A stretch of DNA of 37,859 bases from an uncultured Eubacteriales bacterium. Its GTDB lineage: Bacteria; Bacillota; Clostridia; Lachnospirales; Lachnospiraceae. A program made the position numbers and the translations under genes. The DNA is taken from NCBI GenBank assembly GCA_900317095.1, contig ONFL01000089.1:1-37859 (forward strand). Direction: 5' to 3'. Below are positions 33,459 through 37,859 of this stretch, piece by piece; positions within the stretch are counted from its first letter, which is position 1; the number at the start of each line of letters is the position of its first letter. The notes beneath the pieces are model-generated. The model saw nothing but the letters and a program-made list of their open reading frames with translations. It searched no databases and was not told the DNA's origin.

Positions 33459-34212
33459 TATAAATGGAGACGGTCTGTCCATTCGGGCCCGGATCATGTC
33501 TGAAGGGAATCTGCGGACATTTGACCGGGTCATCCTGTGCACACACGGTTTTGGCAGCAGCAAGGATGTAGCCAATATCACCCGCTTCGCCGAAAAGGAG
33601 CTGGCCAAGCACGGCAGCGATGCCGTTCTGGCCTTTGACTGGCCGGGCCACGGCAGGGACAGCCGCAAGAAGCTGGAGATCAGCGTCTGCATGAACTACC
33701 TGGATCAGGTCATAAGCTATATAAAGGATACTTTGCAGGCAAAATACATTTATAATTATTCTGTCAGCTTCGGCGGCTATCTGACCCTCCGCTATTTGGT
33801 TGATAAGGGCAATCCTTTCACCCGCATTGTTCTGCGGGCTCCGGGACTGCGCATGCATGACCTGATGTTGAAAAATGTAGAGGAGGCGGACAGAGGACGC
33901 CTGGAGAAAGGCCGCGAGGTGGAGGTCGGCTTCGAGCGGAAGATGAAGATAGACCGGTCTATCTTTGATGAGCTGGCAGCGGTTGATGTGCGCAAGTATG
34001 AATATTTCGACTGGGCGGACGACATGCTGGTCATCCACGGGACAAAAGATGAGATGGTACCATTTGAAGATTCCCGGCAGTTCTGCGATAATAATGTAAT
34101 AGAACTTTTTGCTGTAGAGGGGGCGGACCATTCTTTCCGCAATCCCCAGTATATGGATATGGCCATTCACAGGGTCATAGAATTTTTCTCACCTGAGAAC
34201 GTGAAAGAATAA
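33439..34212 (+). CDS. Alpha/beta hydrolase
   Basis: A 257-residue serine hydrolase of the alpha/beta fold. The oxyanion region CTHGFGSS, nucleophile elbow SVSFGG (a variant of GxSxGG), the acid in HGTKDEMVPFED and the His in GADHSFRNP complete the triad. The start at 33439 overlaps the preceding stop by 20 bases; an upstream ATG at 33394 has AAGGTGG before it and would add 15 residues, so the start is uncertain. There is no signal peptide, so it is cytoplasmic. The substrate (ester, acyl compound) is unknown. Confidence 0.88.
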   Translation: MKEKQFDINGDGLSIRARIMSEGNLRTFDRVILCTHGFGSSKDVANITRFAEKELAKHGSDAVLAFDWPGHGRDSRKKLEISVCMNYLDQVISYIKDTLQAKYIYNYSVSFGGYLTLRYLVDKGNPFTRIVLRAPGLRMHDLMLKNVEEADRGRLEKGREVEVGFERKMKIDRSIFDELAAVDVRKYEYFDWADDMLVIHGTKDEMVPFEDSRQFCDNNVIELFAVEGADHSFRNPQYMDMAIHRVIEFFSPENVKE

Positions 34213-34225
34213 GGAAGCGGTGAGT

Positions 34226-36055
34226 ATGCGTAAAAACGGACGAATGATCCGGAAACTGAAAGCGGCCCTGTTGGCGGGACTGCTGGCAGCGGGGCTGGTT
34301 CTGCCCGGCGGCAGGGCATTTGCGGCCCAGGAGATCGCCGGGGAAAATGAGACCGCCCTGGCCCAGGAGACAGATTCTGCGGAAACAGAAGGCGGGGCAG
34401 AAACAGAGAACGGTACCCAAAATGGGGCTGAAACGGAAACAGATGCGGAAACGGAAGACCAGACTGCAATGGAAACAGAGGCGGAGACAGAAACAGAAAG
34501 CGAGACGGAGACAGAGCCTGAGACAGAAACGGAGAGTGAAACAGAGACCGAAGCGGCAGCAGATCTCCTGGGGATGGGGCCGGTCATATTTATAGGGGAC
34601 TCTTATAGTGTGGGCTATAGTATAGATCCGTCGCCCCATTGCGGCCCTAAGTGGCAGATGCTGCTTGCCGGAGAACTGGGCCTGCATGTTGCTGCCAGCA
34701 CCGCGGCAGGCGGGTATGGATTCTGCAGAGCAGAAGTCAGTAAGTATTTCATAGACCTTCTTGCGCAAAACTATAAGCAGATTCAGCAGTCTCAGACAGC
34801 TCCTGATCAGGTGAGATGGGTTATTGTCACCGGCGGCTATAATGATAAAAATGAAAGCGTATCTGCTATAACCAGCAGCATCGCCGCATTTGTCAGGAAG
34901 GCAAGGCAGTATTATCCGAATGCCAAAGTTGCCGTCGGCATGAGCGGATGGACAACTGATTCCAGCATACAGAATAACCTGCGTGAAAATGTGACAAAGG
35001 CTTACAGAGAGGGCGCGCAGGCAGCCGGCGCCGTGTTTATGAACAACATGGAATATGTACTTCGCAACGGGGAGGGCATGTTTTCTTCCGACGGCATTCA
35101 TCCCAACGAAGCCGGCCAGCAGGCGCTTGCGGATGCAGCTAAGGACTTTCTCACTGCTTACCAGACCGGCAGCCGGACCCTGACCATCCGTTATCACGAC
35201 AGCGCCGCCGGGAAAGTTACCCGCACGGTAACCTACAGTAAGTCTTCTATTGGAGCCAAGGTATTCACCCAGGCACAGGCAGGCCTGACGGACGGGAAGG
35301 GTACTCTGCTGGGCTGGTCTCTGGAGCGGGGGCGGGATGTCGTTGAGATTAACCCTGACCAGATCCTGACTTCTTCTTTCCTGCTGGGTCATTACCCGCA
35401 GATCGATCTTTACGCGATCCGTACGGACGCCCCCGCAGAGGGGAAAACAGGATTTGTCTCTCAGGGAAGCAATATGTACTATCTGACCAACGGAAGTATA
35501 GATACCTCTGCAAACGGCCTTATCCAGGATAAGAGCAGCAAGATCTGGTATGATGTGAAGAACGGCAAGGTAAATTTCGGCGAGAGCAGGCTGATAAAGC
35601 GTAACGGAGTCTGGTATTATACTGATCACGGAAAGATTACCTGGAGCTCCAACACCCTGGCCCAGGTTGGTGGAAGGGGAACCTGGTATTATATAAAGAA
35701 TAGTCAGATAGACTGGACCTATACCGGCCTCTTCAAATACGGAGGCACCTGGTACTATATAAATAAAGGCAGGCTGGACTGGACTTACACGGGTCTGGTA
35801 AAGCACGGCGGCTGGTACTATGTGAAAAATGGGAAGCTGGATTGGACATACACCGGTCTGGTAAAATACGGCAGCAGCTGGTACTATGTAAAGAATGGGA
35901 AGCTGGACTGGACATACACCGGCCTGGCCAGGAACGGCGGCTGGTTCTATGTGAATAAAGGAAAAGTAGACTGGGCCTATAGCGGACCGGTTCTTTATAA
36001 TGGGCGCTGGTACCGGGTTGTTAATGGAAAATGTCAGTCTCCTCTGCCGGCATAA
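34226..36055 (+). CDS. Secreted SGNH/GDSL hydrolase with Glu-Thr linker and cell-wall-binding repeats
   Basis: A 609-residue surface protein: signal peptide (about 1-34, GGRAFAAQE), Glu-Thr repeat linker (about 52-110), an SGNH hydrolase domain (about 118-312), a Listeria-Bacteroides-like repeat domain (about 318-400), and about eight tandem wall-binding repeats (410-605, units such as GGWYYVKNGKLDWTYTGL). The triad is S126 (GDS), D289 and H292 (SDGIHPNEAG), with Asn206 in GGYND as oxyanion residue. It may deacetylate or de-esterify peptidoglycan or surface glycans. I chose the ATG at 34226 because AAGGA lies about nine bases upstream; a GTG at 34220 is too close. It follows the alpha/beta hydrolase by 13 bases. 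Confidence 0.9.
   Translation: MRKNGRMIRKLKAALLAGLLAAGLVLPGGRAFAAQEIAGENETALAQETDSAETEGGAETENGTQNGAETETDAETEDQTAMETEAETETESETETEPETETESETETEAAADLLGMGPVIFIGDSYSVGYSIDPSPHCGPKWQMLLAGELGLHVAASTAAGGYGFCRAEVSKYFIDLLAQNYKQIQQSQTAPDQVRWVIVTGGYNDKNESVSAITSSIAAFVRKARQYYPNAKVAVGMSGWTTDSSIQNNLRENVTKAYREGAQAAGAVFMNNMEYVLRNGEGMFSSDGIHPNEAGQQALADAAKDFLTAYQTGSRTLTIRYHDSAAGKVTRTVTYSKSSIGAKVFTQAQAGLTDGKGTLLGWSLERGRDVVEINPDQILTSSFLLGHYPQIDLYAIRTDAPAEGKTGFVSQGSNMYYLTNGSIDTSANGLIQDKSSKIWYDVKNGKVNFGESRLIKRNGVWYYTDHGKITWSSNTLAQVGGRGTWYYIKNSQIDWTYTGLFKYGGTWYYINKGRLDWTYTGLVKHGGWYYVKNGKLDWTYTGLVKYGSSWYYVKNGKLDWTYTGLARNGGWFYVNKGKVDWAYSGPVLYNGRWYRVVNGKCQSPLPA
34379..34555 (+). repeat. Glu-Thr hexanucleotide repeat tract (SGNH hydrolase gene)
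   Basis: Residues 52-110 are alternating Glu-Thr with other residues, coded by GARACN-type hexamers, as in the two minus-strand surface genes. Confidence 0.75.
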
Positions 36056-36071
36056 AATAAGCTGATCCGGG

Positions 36072-36104
36072 GCAGATTTTTATCCGTATTTTCTGCAATT
36101 TTTT
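36072..36104 (+). terminator. Weak terminator after the SGNH hydrolase gene
   Basis: GCAGA and TCTGC form a short stem around an AT-rich loop, followed by a run of six T. The stem is only about five base pairs, so strength is doubtful. Confidence 0.4.
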
Positions 36105-36116
36105 CTGTTTACTAAT

Positions 36117-36143
36117 GCAGGGCCCTGCAATGTGTGATATAAT
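36117..36143 (+). promoter_or_regulatory. Extended -10 promoter with a 12-bp palindrome upstream
   Basis: TGATATAAT (TG at 36135-36136, TATAAT 36138-36143) is an extended -10. A perfect palindrome GCAGGGCCCTGC (36117-36128) covers the position of the missing -35 box and may be a regulator site. Confidence 0.6.
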
Positions 36144-36215
36144 GAATCAAAGAAGCTGTCTGACAATAAATGCGTACATTTACATTTATCACATAACTGT
36201 ATAGGGAGGTATCAT

Positions 36216-36503
36216 ATGGTTAAATATGCAGTTCTCGTGGATGTAATGATAGCAGATCGTTCCTGCGGCGGAAATGTTTTAGGAATGTTTGACAGTGAAG
36301 AAGAGGCAGAACGGTTTGCGGTAGAGACGGTCGGTGACCTGGAGATTGAATGGCCTGGCAGGGCGGATGTTCACGTTGTGAGAGTCGAGGAAGCCTCACT
36401 GCGTGATAAAGAAGACTGGACATCTTTCAGCAGTGCAGATGTTCTGACGACCTATACCCTGGAGGATACAGAAGAGGAAGAGGGAGTTGAGTATGTCGGC
36501 TGA
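36216..36503 (+). CDS. Small acidic protein of unknown function
   Basis: A 95-residue soluble, acidic protein (C-terminal EDTEEEEG). I do not recognise the family. AGGGAGG precedes the ATG, and it has its own promoter and a strong terminator, so it is a real single-gene unit. The alternation of short strands and a helix (VLVDVMIADR, SEEEAERFAVETV, DVHVVRVEEA) suggests a small alpha/beta domain. No membrane segment or signal peptide is present. Confidence 0.8.
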   Translation: MVKYAVLVDVMIADRSCGGNVLGMFDSEEEAERFAVETVGDLEIEWPGRADVHVVRVEEASLRDKEDWTSFSSADVLTTYTLEDTEEEEGVEYVG

Positions 36504-36520
36504 GAGGATCAGCAGACCGC

Positions 36521-36555
36521 AAAAAGCCCCGCAGGATCGGTCTGCGGGGCTTTTT
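36521..36555. terminator. Bidirectional terminator
   Basis: AAAAAGCCCCGCAG (36521-36534), loop GATCGGT, CTGCGGGGCTTTTT (36542-36555): a perfect 14-bp stem with T-runs on both strands, serving the small gene (+) and the symporter gene (-). Confidence 0.95.
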
Positions 36556-36572
36556 CATTGGAACATCTTCCT

Positions 36573-37859
36573 TTACAGATTCTGTAGCAGCCCCGTGGAC
36601 TGCAGGAAGAGGATGATCATGATAACAGGTGTAACATATTTTACCATGATGATATAGAGCCGTTTCCTTTTCATGGGCTGGCCGGTCGATTCCATCTCGT
36701 CAATGATCCATTTGGGCTTGAGGATCCAGCCGATCAGGATCGTGGACAGGAGGGAGATAAAGGGCATGAGGACGCTGTTGGAGACATAATCCATGAGATC
36801 CAGGAGCTGTCCGGCAGAACCGCTGGGCAGTGAGATTTCCATATAAAAGACGCTGTAGCCCAGGGAGATTATAATTGAGGCAATGGTGTAAACTATTGAA
36901 AGCACGCCGGTAACGCTTTTTCTGCTCTTGCCGGTGAGTTCAATGACATTTGCCACAATGGACTCGAAGACAGAAATACAGCTGGTCAGCGCAGCGAATG
37001 CGGCCATGATAAAGAACAGGGTTCCGATCACGTTCCCGGCAGAACCCATGGCTGCGAAGACTTTGGGCAGGGCTACGAACATGAGGCCGGGGCCGGCTGT
37101 CATGCCTTCTTTCCCGGGAAATACAAATACGGACGGGACGATCATCATGCCTGCCATCAGGGCGACCAGGGTATCAAAAAGCTCAATCTGGCTGATAGAC
37201 TTGTTCAGATTGACGTCTTTCTTTACATAGGAGCCGTAGGTGATCATGATTCCCATGGAAACGGACAGGGAAAAGAAAATCTGGCTCATGGCATCCAGCA
37301 GGATCTGCAGGAAGCGCTTGACGGTAAGACCTGTCAGATCCGGTTTGAGATAGAAGAGCAGACCGTTTATTCCGGTGACAGTCTGGCCGGCATCATTTTC
37401 ATGGTGCAGAGTCAGCGAAAATATGGCGATAAAGACGATCAGTACCATTAAGATGGGCATCATGAATTTGGAACAGCTCTCTATGCCGCCCTCCACGCCT
37501 CTGGAGATGATAACAGCCGTTATGATCATGAAAATAGCTGCATAAACAGAGGACTCAACGGAACTTGATATAAAGGATGTAAAATATCCTTCCTTTGCGG
37601 CGTCAGCACCGTGACCCGTCGCGAAGATGACGAAATATTTTGCGATCCAGCCGCCTATGACGCAGTAATAGGTCATGATGATGATTGGTACAATAAAGGT
37701 AATGACACCAAGGAACTTCCACCTGGGATTCATCTTTTCATAAGCCTGTATGGAACTTGCCTGTGTTTTCCGCCCGCATGCAATGTCGCTTGTCAGCAGC
37801 GTGAAGCCGAAGGTCAGGACCAGGATCAGATATATGATCAGAAAGAGTCCGCCGCCGTC
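36573..37859 (-). CDS. Sodium:neurotransmitter symporter (SNF) family transporter, partial
   Basis: A leftward gene whose 5' end lies beyond the right edge; 428 codons are visible. The frame is open without interruption to base 37859, so the internal ATG at 37733 is not the start. The first residues in view (GGGLFLIIYLILVLTFGF, then GRKTQ) match the region after transmembrane helix 1 of LeuT-fold SNF proteins. About ten hydrophobic segments follow, ending near the C-terminus. Members import amino acids or related amines with Na+. The missing N-terminal part holds the main sodium/substrate motif, so the substrate cannot be assessed. Confidence 0.93.
   Translation of the reverse strand, partial: DGGGLFLIIYLILVLTFGFTLLTSDIACGRKTQASSIQAYEKMNPRWKFLGVITFIVPIIIMTYYCVIGGWIAKYFVIFATGHGADAAKEGYFTSFISSSVESSVYAAIFMIITAVIISRGVEGGIESCSKFMMPILMVLIVFIAIFSLTLHHENDAGQTVTGINGLLFYLKPDLTGLTVKRFLQILLDAMSQIFFSLSVSMGIMITYGSYVKKDVNLNKSISQIELFDTLVALMAGMMIVPSVFVFPGKEGMTAGPGLMFVALPKVFAAMGSAGNVIGTLFFIMAAFAALTSCISVFESIVANVIELTGKSRKSVTGVLSIVYTIASIIISLGYSVFYMEISLPSGSAGQLLDLMDYVSNSVLMPFISLLSTILIGWILKPKWIIDEMESTGQPMKRKRLYIIMVKYVTPVIMIILFLQSTGLLQNL

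Noticed and set aside
34175-35806. 543-codon minus-strand open frame
   Set aside because: It is the shadow of the SGNH hydrolase gene, kept open by its repeats.

Overview
The window looks like chromosomal DNA of an anaerobic, low-to-mid-GC Firmicute, most likely a gut Clostridia of the Lachnospiraceae type. This rests on sigma-A promoters with AGGAGG-type ribosome binding sites, a ferredoxin-dependent 2-oxoacid oxidoreductase, secreted proteins with choline-binding-like WYY repeats, and BspA-type leucine-rich repeats. The genus is inference. There is no phage, IS element, CRISPR array, tRNA or rRNA that I can support.

Bases 1-13063 form a nitrogen-scavenging locus. Two ureohydrolase genes run leftwards (one cut by the window edge) and a third runs rightwards from a divergent intergenic region. 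The rightward gene is followed by a family 3 solute-binding protein, two permeases and an ATPase of a polar amino acid ABC importer, a PAS/AAA/HTH regulator whose AAA domain is degenerate, a cytidylate-kinase-like protein, and a complete urease operon ureABCEFGD. The layout suggests import of a guanidino compound, cleavage to urea plus an amine, and urease cleavage of the urea to ammonia and CO2. The substrate cannot be read from sequence.

Bases 13119-18390 carry an IclR-type regulator, two adjacent palindromes between genes, a four-subunit 2-oxoacid:ferredoxin oxidoreductase (gamma, delta, alpha, beta) and an AEC-family transporter. Bases 18479-23754 hold a tight three-gene cytoplasmic set: a VWA protein with a broken metallopeptidase-like motif, a MoxR-type AAA ATPase, and a large leucine-rich repeat protein.

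Bases 23840-36055 are rich in cell-surface genes. They are a membrane acyltransferase, a lipoprotein, a transglutaminase-like cell-wall-binding protein, a GH25 lysozyme-like protein whose frame is split by an amber codon, and an SGNH hydrolase with wall-binding repeats. Three of them share a Glu-Thr hexanucleotide-repeat linker. A run of 14 C lies inside the promoter spacer of the transglutaminase-like gene and looks like a phase-variation switch. Threonyl-tRNA synthetase without a TGS domain, an AGCS alanine/glycine symporter and an alpha/beta hydrolase sit among them. The right edge has a small unknown gene and a partial sodium:neurotransmitter-family symporter.
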